From Thermoanaerobaculia bacterium (GTDB lineage: Bacteria > Acidobacteriota > Thermoanaerobaculia > Multivoradales > J023): a stretch of 64,000 nucleotides of DNA. The stretch's first letter is position 1. Each line of letters begins with the position of its first letter. The stretch is taken from positions 533,059 through 597,058 of the forward strand of contig JAUIJL010000004.1 in the NCBI GenBank assembly GCA_030431255.1. The letters are read 5' to 3'. Of this stretch, positions 33,426-44,334 are shown one piece after another. Made by a program: the position numbers and the translations under genes. The notes beneath the pieces were generated by a model. The model was not told the DNA's origin. It did no database searches and saw nothing but the letters and a program-made list of their open reading frames with translations.

Positions 33426-33977
33426 ATGACCCATACCTTCCTCGCAGACCTGACGACGGCGCTCGAAAAGCATCGATCCATGGCGGAGAAAGCCCTTGAC
33501 CAAGTCGGCGACGCGGACTTTTTCAAATCGCTGGACCCGGAATCCAACAGCCTCGCGACCCTGGTCAAACACATGGCCGGCAGCACTCGTTCCCGATTCA
33601 CCGACTTCCTGACCACCGACGGTGAAAAACCCGACCGGCACCGGGACCAAGAATTCGAAACCGGCGGCGACGATCGCGGCGCTTTGATGCAAGCTTGGAG
33701 CTATAGCTGGGATCTCATGCTGGGGACGATTCGCGGCCTGTCGGAATCGGATCTAACGTCCGTGATCACCATTCGCTCCGAGCCCCACACCGTGCAGGCC
33801 GCCCTGCTCCGAGCTTTGACCCACGAGGCCTACCACGTCGGCCAAATCGTGCAGCTGGCTCGTCACCACTGTGGAGATCGCTGGCAGACCCTGAGCGTCC
33901 CCAAGGGCGAGTCCGAGGCATTCACTGCCCAGATGCGTGCGAAGTTTGGAACCGACCAAGAGCAGGAGACCCCATGA
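33426..33977 (+). CDS. DinB-like (DUF1572) protein
   Basis: 183 aa four-helix protein of the DinB/YfiT-like superfamily. The likely metal-binding histidines are in LVKHMAGS (about residue 48) and the pair in [13 protein letters not shown] (about residues 137-141). [22 protein letters not shown] is typical of the DUF1572 branch. Members of this fold include thiol-dependent S-transferases, but most are uncharacterised. The ATG at 33426 has CAGGAG upstream; the longer frame from 33276 crosses the peroxidase terminator and is rejected. Its stop overlaps the next gene by four bases (ATGA). Confidence 0.85.
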   Translation: MTHTFLADLTTALEKHRSMAEKALDQVGDADFFKSLDPESNSLATLVKHMAGSTRSRFTDFLTTDGEKPDRHRDQEFETGGDDRGALMQAWSYSWDLMLGTIRGLSESDLTSVITIRSEPHTVQAALLRALTHEAYHVGQIVQLARHHCGDRWQTLSVPKGESEAFTAQMRAKFGTDQEQETP

Positions 33978-34393
33978 GCACCCTTCCCCCCTTCCACCTT
34001 GCCTTCCCAGTCCACGATTTGGACGCTGCCCGCGGTTTCTACGGAGATCTTTTGGGCTGCAAGCTCGGACGCAGCTCCGACCAATGGCAAGACTTCGACT
34101 TCTACGGCCACCAGATCGTCGCCCATCTCGGCGGTGAGCCGGGGGTGGGTTTACGCAATCCGGTGGACGGTCACGCGGTGCCCGTGCCCCATTTCGGGGT
34201 GATCCTGCCCTGGGACGTCTGGCAAGTGCTGGCGAATAAGCTGCGGGAGGCAGAGGTGGAATTCGTCATCGAGCCCTACGTGCGCTTTCAGGGAGAGCCG
34301 GGAGAGCAAGGTACCTTCTTCCTCTACGACCCCAGCGGTAACGCTTTGGAATTCAAGTCCTTCAAAGATATGGCGCAGGTCTTCGCGAGCTGA
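33974..34393 (+). CDS. VOC family (glyoxalase/dioxygenase fold) protein
   Basis: 139 aa with two beta-alpha-beta-beta-beta modules of the vicinal oxygen chelate fold: [23 protein letters not shown] at the start and [16 protein letters not shown] near the end, with possible metal ligands His8, the His in HFGVILP and the Glu in LEFKSF. Substrate unknown; glutathione or bacillithiol-type conjugation, dioxygenation or binding are all possible. Co-translated with the DinB-like gene, whose fold family also includes thiol transferases, so a joint detoxification role is imaginable but unproven. Confidence 0.85.
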   Translation: MSTLPPFHLAFPVHDLDAARGFYGDLLGCKLGRSSDQWQDFDFYGHQIVAHLGGEPGVGLRNPVDGHAVPVPHFGVILPWDVWQVLANKLREAEVEFVIEPYVRFQGEPGEQGTFFLYDPSGNALEFKSFKDMAQVFAS

Positions 34394-34415
34394 GGATTTG
34401 GGCGGGCAAAAAGAA

Positions 34416-34438
34416 GGCGCGGCTTCGTGAACCGCGCC
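34416..34438. terminator. Hairpin, possible bidirectional terminator
   Basis: Stem GGCGCGG (34416-34422) / CCGCGCC (34432-34438). On the minus strand it is followed by TTCTTTTTG, so it would best stop minus-strand transcripts; on the plus strand it lies 23 bases after the VOC gene without a T-run. Confidence 0.55.
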
Positions 34439-34594
34439 GGGGAGTGCCTCAGAGTAGGCCATAGGCCTCTCTATGGGATTAGGCGAGAAACGGCGGAAAA
34501 TCCAATCACTGAGAGTGAAATCTCTTGAGATTGTCCTCACCCCACGCCACAGAACGCCGCGCACGGAGGTCCTCAGAATCGCCCCATACGCAAA

Positions 34595-34618
34595 ACACCA
34601 GGCCCGGAAGCCTGGTGT
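34595..34618 (-). terminator. Terminator of the initiator tRNA gene
   Basis: Perfect 9-bp stem ACACCAGGC (34595-34603) / GCCTGGTGT (34610-34618), loop of 6, followed on the minus strand by TTTTG. It lies 13 bases beyond the tRNA 3' end. Confidence 0.8.
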
Positions 34619-34631
34619 GGAATCTGCAAAT

Positions 34632-34708
<77 letters not shown>

Positions 34709-34844
34709 TCAAGCCGCCGCATCGCGGCGGGAGGCGAATATTCACATAGGGCCCGAATGGTGTCAACCCCGATCTTCACAAAATCTTTGCCGAGCCCTCC
34801 GAGGTTTTGCTGCCGCGACGCCCCTAGCCTTCAGCCTCCCGATC

Positions 34845-34873
34845 TTGTAAGGGGAGCGGCGGGGCGGTATCCT
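34845..34873 (+). promoter_or_regulatory. Candidate eno promoter
   Basis: TTGTAA (34845-34850), 17-base spacer, TATCCT (34868-34873); four of six matches in each box, about 80 bases before the eno start. Picked by eye, so only suggestive. Confidence 0.35.
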
Positions 34874-34940
34874 TTGGGTTGCCCACCGGACAGCCCAGCC
34901 CCCCGAAAATCGGCGGTCCGACTCCCTAATTCGACCTTAA

Positions 34941-36577
<1,637 letters not shown>

Positions 36578-36665
36578 CTGCAGTCCGACCCAGCACGCGC
36601 CGACTCCCAAGCCCGTGATGGCGCCGCGACGCGCCGGCTCTAGCGCCACCTCAAATTAAGACCGC

Positions 36666-39600
36666 ATGACCGAACGCGCCTCCATTTTCTCCCTCGATCT
36701 CGCTCGCAACCTGCGCCGAAGCGAGCCCTACCAGCGGCTGAAAGATCAGCTGGGTGAGGTTGTGCGCCTGCCCGTTCCGGCCGCTGCCTGGGTCGCTGAG
36801 CTGCTGGCCCAAGATCTCGGCCGTCCACTTCTGGTGCTCGCCCCCCACGAGGTCGACGCCTACGCTTGGGTGGAAGCCGCCCGCATGTTTGCCCCGGGCC
36901 GCGAGGCGGTCTACTTCCCCAGCCCCTCCCTGAGCCCCTACCAAGAGGCGGAAACCAGCCTCTTGGTGCGCGCCGAGGAAGCCCGCACCGTGGACCGCAT
37001 CGTGCGCGGCCACGCCTCGACGGTGGTGACCACGCCGCGCGCCCTCTTCCGTCGGCTGCCCCCGGCTTTGGACATCGGCTCCGCCCGCCTAGACATCGAG
37101 ACCGGCGAGGAGATCCCGATCGACGACCTAGTGGAGCACCTGCTCCATTGGGGCTACCACCGCAGCGATCTGGTCTTCGAGGTGGGGCAATTCGCCGTGC
37201 GCGGCGGCGTCTTCGACCTCTTCCCGCCCGGAAGCCGAAAACCCATTCGCCTGGACCTCTTCGGCGACACCGTCGACACCATCCGCCGCTTCGAGCCCGA
37301 GAGCCAACGGTCCCGGGGCACGGTGGAGCGGGTTGAGATCCTGCCCCTCTCCCTCTTTCCCCAAGGCAGCGAGCAAGCGGAACGCTTGGCCAAGCTCTTC
37401 GCCGAGCTGGCGGCCACGGGCACCAGCGACGGACCGAGCGAGGAGGTCGCCGATTATTTGCGCGAGCTGCGGGATCAGGGCCGATTCGACGGTTGGGACA
37501 ACTACTTACCGTTGCTCAAAAGCGAAACCGTGGGCCTGGCGGACCTGCTCGACAATCCACTGGTGATCGCGCTGGACCAGCAATCCCTGCTCGAAGAGAC
37601 CCGCCATTTCGGCGACACCCTCGACGCCGACTACAAAGATCGTCTCGAGCGCCGTCGCCTGGCGGTGCCGACCCACGAGATGGCGATCCCCATGGGCGAG
37701 GTCCACGACCTGATCGACGGCGCCCACATCCGGGTGGGTGATCTTTTCGCCGACCATCATCGGGCCATCGACTTCAACGGCTCGTCCACGGACATCCTGC
37801 ACGACAAGCTGCCCCTCTTTCCCCGCGAGGTGAGCACCGCCCGGGATCAAGGACATCGAGCCGTGTTGGTGGTGGTGCCGGATCACCGCGACAAGATCGC
37901 GGAGCTGCTGGAGGTGCACGAGCTGGAGGTCGGACGCTCCGGCGTGGAGCTCGAGCCCGGCGATCTGCAGCGGGGATTCCGACTTCCGGCCGCCGGGGTC
38001 ACGGTGTGGAGCGAGCGCCAGCTGATGCGCCGCAGCCCGCTGGTGCGCCCGCGCAAAAAACGTCGCTACGGACCTTTCCTGGCCTCCATCCGAGATCTGA
38101 AAATCGGCGATTACGTCGTCCACAGCGAGCACGGCATCGGTCAATTCCTGCAGCTGCGCAACCTCGGTAGCGGCGGTGCCGCGGTGCAAAAGCACGTGCC
38201 GAGCGAGGTGGCCAAGGCGGCCCCCCAAGCCGCCGGCGACGTGGAGGTGATGGAAATCGCCTACTCCTCGGGCAAGCGGCTGTTGTTGCCCTTGTCCCGG
38301 CTCGATCAGATCCAAAAATACAGCGGTATCGAAGGGGTCGCCCCGCGGCTCGACAAGCTCGGTGGATCGTCCTGGGCGAAGACCAAGAAGCGCATCAAAA
38401 AAGGCATGCGCGACATGGCCGCCGAGCTGCTCAAGCTCTACGCCGAGCGCCAGATGGCGGTCGCCCCCCAGATCAGCGGCGGAACGGACCTGCAGGGGAA
38501 ATTCGAGGCCGCCTTCGCCTACGACGAAACCCCCGACCAGCTCGACGCCATCTCCGCCATTTACGACGACCTGGGCAAGATCCGACCCATGGACCGCCTG
38601 CTCTGCGGCGACGTCGGCTTCGGCAAGACCGAGGTCGCCATGCGCGCCGCCCTCCGCTGCGTGGAAGGCGGCCATCAGGTGGCGGTGCTCGGACCCACCA
38701 CCATCTTGGTGGATCAACACTACGAGCGTTTCCAGGAGCGCTTCGCGGACCTGCCCGTCAATATCGAGATGATCTCCCGCTTTCGCACCAATGCCGAGGT
38801 CAAGAAGATCCGGGAGAAGTGCGCCTCCGGCGAGATCGACATCCTGATCGGCACCCATCGCCTGCTGTCGAAAGACCAGGAATTCGCCCGGCTCGGCTTG
38901 GTGATCATCGACGAGGAGCAACGCTTCGGTGTCGCCCACAAGGAGCGGCTCAAACACCTGCGTAAAAACGTGCACGTGCTCGCCATGTCCGCCACCCCGG
39001 TGCCCCGGACCCTCCAGCTCTCCCTGGCCAACGTGCGGGATCTCTCGTTGATCGAAACCCCGCCCCGGGATCGCATGGCGGTGGAGACGGCGATTCTGCC
39101 CTTCGACCCGCGCCTGGTGCGCGAGGCGATCGAATTCGAGCTCGAGCGCAACGGCCAGGTGTATTACGTCTACAACCGGGTTGAAACGATCGACAACTTC
39201 GCCGCATATCTCAAAGAGCTGCTTCCCGGTCTCAAGGTGACCGTCGGCCATGGTCAGCTGGACGAAAAAGAGCTGTCGAAACGCATGCACGCTTTCACCG
39301 ACGGCGACTACGATGTGCTGCTGGCGACCACCATTATCGAAAACGGCATCGACATCCCCAACGTCAACACCATGATCGTGCACAATGCCCATCGCTTCGG
39401 CCTCGCCCAGCTCTACCAGCTGCGCGGGCGGGTCGGCCGCAGCGACCAGCTGGCCTATTGCTACCTCCTGGTGCCCGGGGACCAAGTCCTATCCCAGGAC
39501 GCGCGCAAACGCCTGGACGCGATCCGCGAGTTCACCGAGCTGGGGGCCGGCTTCCGGGTCGCCGGACGGGACCTGGAGATTCGCGGCGCGGGCAATCTGC

Positions 39601-40157
39601 TCGGCGCCGAGCAGAGCGGTCATATCAACGCCGTGGGCATCGAGACTTATCTCAAGATGCTCGAGGAAACCGTGGCCGAGCTGCGGGGCGAGGCGCCCAT
39701 CGACCCGGTGTCGATCACCATCGATCTACCGGTGCCCATGTCGATTCCCGAGGATTACGTCGGCGACGCCAACCTGCGCATGGAGATCTACCACCGCTTG
39801 GCCACGGGCGAGGAGCCGGAAGACAAGGTGCTCGAAGAGCTGCGAGATCGATTCGGCGAGCCGCCGGCCGGGGTCAAAACCCTGGTCGAGGTGGCCTCGG
39901 TCAAACGCTTGGCGGAGCAAATCCGCCTCCAGGGCATCGCCGCCCGCAACGGACGCCTGGTGCTGCGCCTGCGCCAAGACGCCCAAATCGAGCCCGACAA
40001 GCTGATCGAGCTGATCCACACCCGGCCGGGCTATCACTTCAGCCCCTCCGGCGCGCTGACCATCGACGGTGTGTCGGCGGACGAGTGCGTGGCCAAGGCC
40101 CGGGAGACCCTCGAGCTGCTGACCCAACCGGAAGCGAGCGCCCATGGCCCCCATTGA
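36666..40157 (+). CDS. mfd: Transcription-repair coupling factor
   Basis: 1163 aa DNA translocase that removes stalled RNA polymerase and recruits UvrA. Domains in order: UvrB-homology modules (residues 1-350, with TTPRALFRRLPPAL), the CarD-like RNA polymerase-interacting domain (about 475-590, IGDYVVHSEHGIGQFLQL), the RecG-like motor (Walker A GDVGFGKTEVA, Lys654; DEEQ box starting Asp749; SATPVPRTL; ENGIDIPNVNT; QLRGRVGRS) and the TRCF C-terminal domain (about 1000-1130). The polymerase-interacting domain contains a roughly 25-residue Gly/Ala-rich insertion. Starts 88 bases after ftsB. Its end overlaps the following lipoprotein gene by 14 bases. Confidence 0.97.
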   Translation: MTERASIFSLDLARNLRRSEPYQRLKDQLGEVVRLPVPAAAWVAELLAQDLGRPLLVLAPHEVDAYAWVEAARMFAPGREAVYFPSPSLSPYQEAETSLLVRAEEARTVDRIVRGHASTVVTTPRALFRRLPPALDIGSARLDIETGEEIPIDDLVEHLLHWGYHRSDLVFEVGQFAVRGGVFDLFPPGSRKPIRLDLFGDTVDTIRRFEPESQRSRGTVERVEILPLSLFPQGSEQAERLAKLFAELAATGTSDGPSEEVADYLRELRDQGRFDGWDNYLPLLKSETVGLADLLDNPLVIALDQQSLLEETRHFGDTLDADYKDRLERRRLAVPTHEMAIPMGEVHDLIDGAHIRVGDLFADHHRAIDFNGSSTDILHDKLPLFPREVSTARDQGHRAVLVVVPDHRDKIAELLEVHELEVGRSGVELEPGDLQRGFRLPAAGVTVWSERQLMRRSPLVRPRKKRRYGPFLASIRDLKIGDYVVHSEHGIGQFLQLRNLGSGGAAVQKHVPSEVAKAAPQAAGDVEVMEIAYSSGKRLLLPLSRLDQIQKYSGIEGVAPRLDKLGGSSWAKTKKRIKKGMRDMAAELLKLYAERQMAVAPQISGGTDLQGKFEAAFAYDETPDQLDAISAIYDDLGKIRPMDRLLCGDVGFGKTEVAMRAALRCVEGGHQVAVLGPTTILVDQHYERFQERFADLPVNIEMISRFRTNAEVKKIREKCASGEIDILIGTHRLLSKDQEFARLGLVIIDEEQRFGVAHKERLKHLRKNVHVLAMSATPVPRTLQLSLANVRDLSLIETPPRDRMAVETAILPFDPRLVREAIEFELERNGQVYYVYNRVETIDNFAAYLKELLPGLKVTVGHGQLDEKELSKRMHAFTDGDYDVLLATTIIENGIDIPNVNTMIVHNAHRFGLAQLYQLRGRVGRSDQLAYCYLLVPGDQVLSQDARKRLDAIREFTELGAGFRVAGRDLEIRGAGNLLGAEQSGHINAVGIETYLKMLEETVAELRGEAPIDPVSITIDLPVPMSIPEDYVGDANLRMEIYHRLATGEEPEDKVLEELRDRFGEPPAGVKTLVEVASVKRLAEQIRLQGIAARNGRLVLRLRQDAQIEPDKLIELIHTRPGYHFSPSGALTIDGVSADECVAKARETLELLTQPEASAHGPH

Positions 40158-41031
40158 GCTCAGATCGCGCGCGCATACAGGTGTGCGGTTTTTCGCAGGG
40201 GCCTCGCTGCTCTTCCTTTCTGCCTGCGGCGCGGTCGAGCAACTGGACCGGCAGGAAGCGGCGGTGACCATCGACGGGGAAGGCATCACCTTCGACACCT
40301 TTCGGCGCCAGGCGGAAGTGAGCCTGGCGGATCTGGTAGGTGACCCGGAAGAGGGTGAGGAAGCCATCGGTGACGAGGTGTGGAGCGCGCTCTTCGACCA
40401 ATTCCTCGACGGCCAGCTGTTGATCCGCTTGGCCATCGAGCGGGGATTGGTCGACGGCGAGGTCGACGAAAAGCGCGCAATCCAATATCTTTTGCGGGAG
40501 ACTGGGGCTCAACCGAGCCGCCAAGAGATCGAAGCGTACTATCAGGCCAACCGCAGGCAGTTCGAGCGCCCGGAACGGGTGCACGTGCGCCAGATCTTGA
40601 TCGACGATCGCGATCTCGCCCGTCAAGCCCAGGAGGCTTTGGAGCAAGGCGAGCCCTTCGTCGATGTGGCGGCACGACTTTCGCAAGGTCCCACAGCACA
40701 TCTGGGTGGCGATCAGGGCGTTCTGGGACGCGAGGATCTGCCGGCCACGCTCGTGGACTTGATCTTCTCCCTGGAGCCGGGGGAGGTATCGAGCATTGTG
40801 GAGTCCGATTTCGGCTTCCAGATTTTTCAAGTGGAGGAACGGCTGGCGGCCGAGGTAATCCCGCTCGACACCGCCCTACCGTCGATCCGCGAAGCATTGC
40901 AACGACGCTCGGTAGACGAGCAAGTCGAAAGCCGGCTGGCGGAAGCCCGCGAGCGCTACGACCTGGTTCTCTACCCGAAACACATCCCCTTTGACTACCG
41001 GGGCTTATATGCATCACACCAAGCTGAATAA
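40144..41031 (+). CDS. PpiC/SurA-type peptidyl-prolyl isomerase lipoprotein
   Basis: 295 aa. The signal peptide ends in the lipobox LSAC (Cys28), so the mature protein should be lipid-anchored in the envelope. A SurA-like helical N domain (about residues 40-135) is followed by a parvulin domain (about 150-245: VHVRQILIDDRDLARQAQEAL, LGGDQGVLGREDLP, VSSIVESDFGFQIFQV). It probably helps outer-membrane protein folding. Start ATG lies inside the mfd end, giving a 14-base overlap, and its own end overlaps the next chaperone gene. Two parvulin chaperones in tandem behind mfd is a notable arrangement. Confidence 0.85.
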   Translation: MAPIELRSRAHTGVRFFAGASLLFLSACGAVEQLDRQEAAVTIDGEGITFDTFRRQAEVSLADLVGDPEEGEEAIGDEVWSALFDQFLDGQLLIRLAIERGLVDGEVDEKRAIQYLLRETGAQPSRQEIEAYYQANRRQFERPERVHVRQILIDDRDLARQAQEALEQGEPFVDVAARLSQGPTAHLGGDQGVLGREDLPATLVDLIFSLEPGEVSSIVESDFGFQIFQVEERLAAEVIPLDTALPSIREALQRRSVDEQVESRLAEARERYDLVLYPKHIPFDYRGLYASHQAE

Positions 41032-42151
41032 AGCGCTCTTCCTGCTCGTTTCGACCGCCCTGCTCGGCGGTCTCCTGACCGCGTCTTCCGCCCTGGCGGA
41101 AGAGGAGGAGCTGAACCGCATCGTGCTCCGGGTCAACGATGAGATCCTCACCCTCTACGATTTCGAGCAGCGCAAGCAATCGGAGCTTTCCGCCATTCTC
41201 GCCAATCCGAACCTCGCCCCGGCGGAGCGTCAGGCCGAGGTCGCCAAGGTCAGCAAGGACGTCACCCAACAGGTCTTTCGCGAGATGCTGCTGGAGAGCT
41301 TCGCGCGCCAAAACGGCATCACCGTCAGTGAAAGAGACGTCGACGACTCCGTGCGCCGCATCCAGGAGCAGCAAGGGCTCGCCAGCACCCAAGAGCTGCT
41401 GAGGGCCCTCGAAGACGCCGGCATGAGCCTGGAGCAGCTGCGCGCCAACCTGCGGCAGGAAATGTTGTTGTCGAGCGTGGTGCGGCGGGAGGTGTCGAGC
41501 AAAATCGAGGTCAGCGACGACGAGCTGCGCGCCTACTACCGCAACCACCCCGAGGAATTTCAAGTGGCCGAGGAGCGCAAGCTGCGGGAGGTCATCTTCC
41601 TCGACGAGTCGGGTTTGTCCTCCGAAGAGCTGGTGGGCTCCGCTGAAAAGCTGCTCGCGTCGATCTCCGCCGGTAGCGAATTCGAGCAAGCGGTCGCCGA
41701 GTTCCAAGACCAGGGCGTAGCCACGGGAGTGATCGACTTGGATTGGGTCAAGGCCGACGATTTGGAGCAAGACCTCGCCGACGCCGCCTTCTCCACCCAA
41801 GCAGGCAGCTATTCCACCCCGACCCGGGCCAAAGGCGGCATCCACGTGGTCCTCGTCGAGGAGATCAAGGAGGGCTTCGTGCAGCCGTTCGCGGAAGTCC
41901 AAGATCTGATCTCCGCCCGCGAGCGCAATCGGAGGTTCGGCCCCGAGCTGCGCAAATTCATGGCCAGCCTCGAAAACCGCTCCCACATCGTCGAAAATCT
42001 TCCTTCGGATGCCGTGGGTTTCCGATCCCTGGCGGAGGATTACGATCCTGAGTCGGAGCTCCGGGACTTCCGAGCCCCCCTGGGAGCACCGAGCCCGAGC
42101 GAGCCGGCCGACGCCGACGAATCGGCGGAAGAGGCAGAGGGCGAGGACTGA
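41009..42151 (+). CDS. SurA-like periplasmic chaperone
   Basis: 380 aa. Cleavable signal peptide (KALFLLVSTALLGGLLTASSALA), then the SurA N domain beginning IVLRVNDEILTLYDFEQRK with a long helical part (about residues 30-175), and a parvulin domain (about 185-300: EERKLREVIFLDESG, DLDWVKADDLEQDLADAAFS, GGIHVVLVEEI). The C terminus is an acidic, disordered tail rich in Asp/Glu/Pro. The ATG at 41009 is chosen because a signal peptide begins there; a TTG at 40991 would add six residues. It overlaps the previous gene by 23 bases. No ribosome site beyond coupling. Confidence 0.85.
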   Translation: MHHTKLNKALFLLVSTALLGGLLTASSALAEEEELNRIVLRVNDEILTLYDFEQRKQSELSAILANPNLAPAERQAEVAKVSKDVTQQVFREMLLESFARQNGITVSERDVDDSVRRIQEQQGLASTQELLRALEDAGMSLEQLRANLRQEMLLSSVVRREVSSKIEVSDDELRAYYRNHPEEFQVAEERKLREVIFLDESGLSSEELVGSAEKLLASISAGSEFEQAVAEFQDQGVATGVIDLDWVKADDLEQDLADAAFSTQAGSYSTPTRAKGGIHVVLVEEIKEGFVQPFAEVQDLISARERNRRFGPELRKFMASLENRSHIVENLPSDAVGFRSLAEDYDPESELRDFRAPLGAPSPSEPADADESAEEAEGED

Positions 42152-42730
42152 CGGACCGGCGCGTCACACGGGCGGGGACGAGCCCCGCCCCCTCATCCGC
42201 GCCTCGAATCGATCGCTACAACATATAGTGCATGTATCACGACACCCAACTATATGGTGTGCTTTCTCCCTTTAGGCTCATATTCAATATTCTTTCAGAA
42301 GCCGTCCCCAGCTTCCCTGCCTAAGCGCGATTTTCGGCTCTTCGAGGGGCGATATTGACCAGCCCGGTCCCTTTTGCTCCACTGAGCAGCGACTCTTTCC
42401 GATCCTGGTCCACTTCGGTCCACCTTGACGCTCCCAGCCCATCAAAAGATCTTCTTTTTCGATTCTGCTCGGCGTCGGCAGTCATCGACAGAGCCCTACA
42501 AACCGTCTCCATCTACTGATTTCCCAGCTATTTAACCGCGAGAGCCCCACCTAGAGGCTCACCGGCGCTCACCGGCGAGACCGCCCACGACCTTTGACGC
42601 TCCCACCGAGCCGAATCCGATAGATCGCGACCCCGCTCTAGGCTTACCCAAAAAATTCGCTTCATTTACGCCTAGTTTCGGCAAATCCGGTCGAAATTTG
42701 GCCAAATGTGGGCTTATTTGGATTTCCCGA
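42152..42730. other. Long leader region before the dcw cluster
   Basis: About 580 bases without a credible gene. Seen: a hairpin GGGCGGGG (42170-42177) / CCCCGCCC (42183-42190) 18 bases after the chaperone stop, possibly its terminator though without a T-run; an AT-richer stretch with TATAGT/ACTATA (about 42222-42265); two TGGA half-boxes 10 bases apart on the minus strand (42409-42422); a direct repeat of GCTCACCGGC near 42555-42575. The dcw promoter should lie toward the right end, but no convincing boxes were found. Confidence 0.5.
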
Positions 42731-42775
42731 TGGATTTGGGTGGAGCAAAGTGGACAGAGGTGGACAAAGGTGTTA
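42731..42775 (+). promoter_or_regulatory. Putative MraZ operator (10-bp TGGA array)
   Basis: TGGA occurs at 42731, 42741, 42751 and 42761, exactly every 10 bases, with a fifth weaker TGTT at 42771; the spacers are TTTGGG, GCAAAG, CAGAGG and CAAAGG. MraZ proteins are known to bind direct TGGG-type repeats with 10-bp periodicity upstream of their own gene. The array ends 36 bases before the mraZ ATG, the expected place for autoregulation of the dcw cluster. Confidence 0.8.
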
Positions 42776-42810
42776 CCGTTCCTCGGATATCCCTTCGGGG
42801 GAGAAAACTT

Positions 42811-43251
42811 ATGTTCCGTGGAAGCTCACCAGCCAAAATCGACGCCAAAGGACGACTCAAAGTCCCGACGGAATTCCGTCGCCTTTTGGAAGAGCAACAC
42901 GGAGCGGAAGTGTTCGTCACCTCGGTCACCGGTGAATCCGCTTTGATCTACCCCCTCTCCGTGTGGGAGGAGCGAGAGCAGAAGCTGGCATCGGTTCCGT
43001 CGTCCAATCGGGCGAAACAGCGTTATTTGGCGAGGGTGAACTACTTTGGCCAACAACTGACGCTCGATTCCCAGGGGCGGGCCGTGCTTCCTCAGATCCT
43101 GAGGGAGAAGGCTCAAATCCTGGGCGAGGTCGTGGTCAGTGGCCGGCTCGACCATCTAGAAGTCTGGAATCGGGAGCAATTCGAGCAGATGCTGGTCGAA
43201 GAGCCCTTCGAGCCCGAGGACTTCGATTCATTGTCAGAGCTCGGTATCTGA
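42811..43251 (+). CDS. mraZ: Transcriptional regulator MraZ
   Basis: 146 aa with two AbrB-like swapped-hairpin modules: the first around FRGSSPAKIDAKGRLKVPTEFR, the second around YFGQQLTLDSQGRAVLPQILRE, each containing the D-x-x-GR core used for DNA contact. MraZ forms a ring that binds repeats upstream of the dcw operon and controls it. GGGGGAG lies about 8 bases before the ATG at 42811; the earlier in-frame start at 42706 would run through the operator. First gene of the cluster, with rsmH 20 bases after. Confidence 0.95.
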   Translation: MFRGSSPAKIDAKGRLKVPTEFRRLLEEQHGAEVFVTSVTGESALIYPLSVWEEREQKLASVPSSNRAKQRYLARVNYFGQQLTLDSQGRAVLPQILREKAQILGEVVVSGRLDHLEVWNREQFEQMLVEEPFEPEDFDSLSELGI

Positions 43252-43271
43252 GCCCCTCCTTAGGACACACG

Positions 43272-44309
43272 GTGACTCGACACGTCCCGGTTTTACTCGA
43301 GGAGACCTTGGATCTCCTCCGTCCGGCCCTGGTCTCCGGGGGTTGGGTGGTAGACGCCACGGTGGGTTTGGGCGGCCATTCGGAAGCCATTCTGAAGGCC
43401 TTTCCCCAAGCTCGATTGGTGGCGGTGGATCGCGATCCGGAGGCATTGAAGCTCGCACAAGAGCGGTTGGCTCCCTTTGAGGAGCGCATTTTTTGGGTTT
43501 GTAGCCGGTTTGCCGACGTCGAGCAGCGGCTTCCGGAATTGGGCATTGACGGGGTTCGGGCGGTGCTCGCCGACCTCGGAGTTTCGTCGATGCAGCTCGA
43601 TGTAGCTTCGCGGGGGTTCTCGTTCCAGCAGGACGGTCCGTTGGACATGCGGATGGCCGGAACGAGGGGCTCCCAAATAGACGATGCGTCGCCGAACGAC
43701 TCCGCGGGAGACGCCCACGAAGAGCTGACGGCGGCGGACATCGTCAACAGTTACCCGGAGGAAGAATTGGCCAAGATCTTCAGAGACTACGGCGAAGAAC
43801 GGCAGGCCAAGCGCATCGCCCGGGGCATCGTTGAAGAGCGCCATGAGAAGCCCTTCGAAACCACGGGTGAGCTGGCCCGATTGGTGGAGAGGCTCAAACC
43901 TCGTCGTCCTTTCCCTCGGGGTGGACGTCGCGGGGCGGGTAAGGCAGGCAGGCGTCACTCGGGAGCGCTGAAGAGCGTGCACCCCGCAACGCAGGTATTC
44001 CAAGCGTTGCGGATCGAGGTCAACCAGGAATTGGAGCAATTGCGCTCCTTGCTGGAGGAATCGGTGCGGATCCTGGAGCAAGAGGGGCATTTGGTGGTCA
44101 TTTCGTACCACAGCCTCGAAGACCGGATCGTCAAGCACACGTTGCGTGACCTCGCGACCGGAGAGATTGAGCCGATCACCGGCCGGCCACGGGCCGAGAC
44201 CCAGGTGATCGAGGTATTGACCAAGAAACCCGTTCGCCCCAGCGAGCGTGAGATTGCCGCCAATCCGCGGTCGCGCTCGGCTCGTCTCAGGGCGGCTCGT
44301 CGGCTGTAG
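43272..44309 (+). CDS. rsmH: 16S rRNA m4C1402 methyltransferase
   Basis: 345 aa (MraW). HVPVLLEETLDLL opens the protein; the SAM motif is VVDATVGLGGHSEAIL, followed by ADLGVSSMQLD, GFSFQQDGPLDMRM, VFQALRIEVNQELEQL and YHSLEDRIVKHTL, all family signatures. It N4-methylates C1402 of 16S rRNA at the decoding centre. A basic Arg/Gly insertion (FPRGGRRGAGKAGRRH, about residues 216-231) is longer than usual. GTG start at 43272 with AGGA upstream; homology begins immediately, so the frame extension toward 42963, inside mraZ, is rejected. Confidence 0.96.
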   Translation: MTRHVPVLLEETLDLLRPALVSGGWVVDATVGLGGHSEAILKAFPQARLVAVDRDPEALKLAQERLAPFEERIFWVCSRFADVEQRLPELGIDGVRAVLADLGVSSMQLDVASRGFSFQQDGPLDMRMAGTRGSQIDDASPNDSAGDAHEELTAADIVNSYPEEELAKIFRDYGEERQAKRIARGIVEERHEKPFETTGELARLVERLKPRRPFPRGGRRGAGKAGRRHSGALKSVHPATQVFQALRIEVNQELEQLRSLLEESVRILEQEGHLVVISYHSLEDRIVKHTLRDLATGEIEPITGRPRAETQVIEVLTKKPVRPSEREIAANPRSRSARLRAARRL

Positions 44310-44334
44310 GAGATTCGGCTCGGAGGAACTTTAG

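Noticed and set aside
37506..39485. 659-codon minus-strand frame inside mfd
   Set aside because: Mirror of mfd codons with low-complexity His/Gln/Asp composition; mfd is certain on the plus strand.
40286..41986. 566-codon minus-strand frame across the two chaperone genes
   Set aside because: Antisense shadow of two genes with signal peptides and parvulin domains; no domain of its own.
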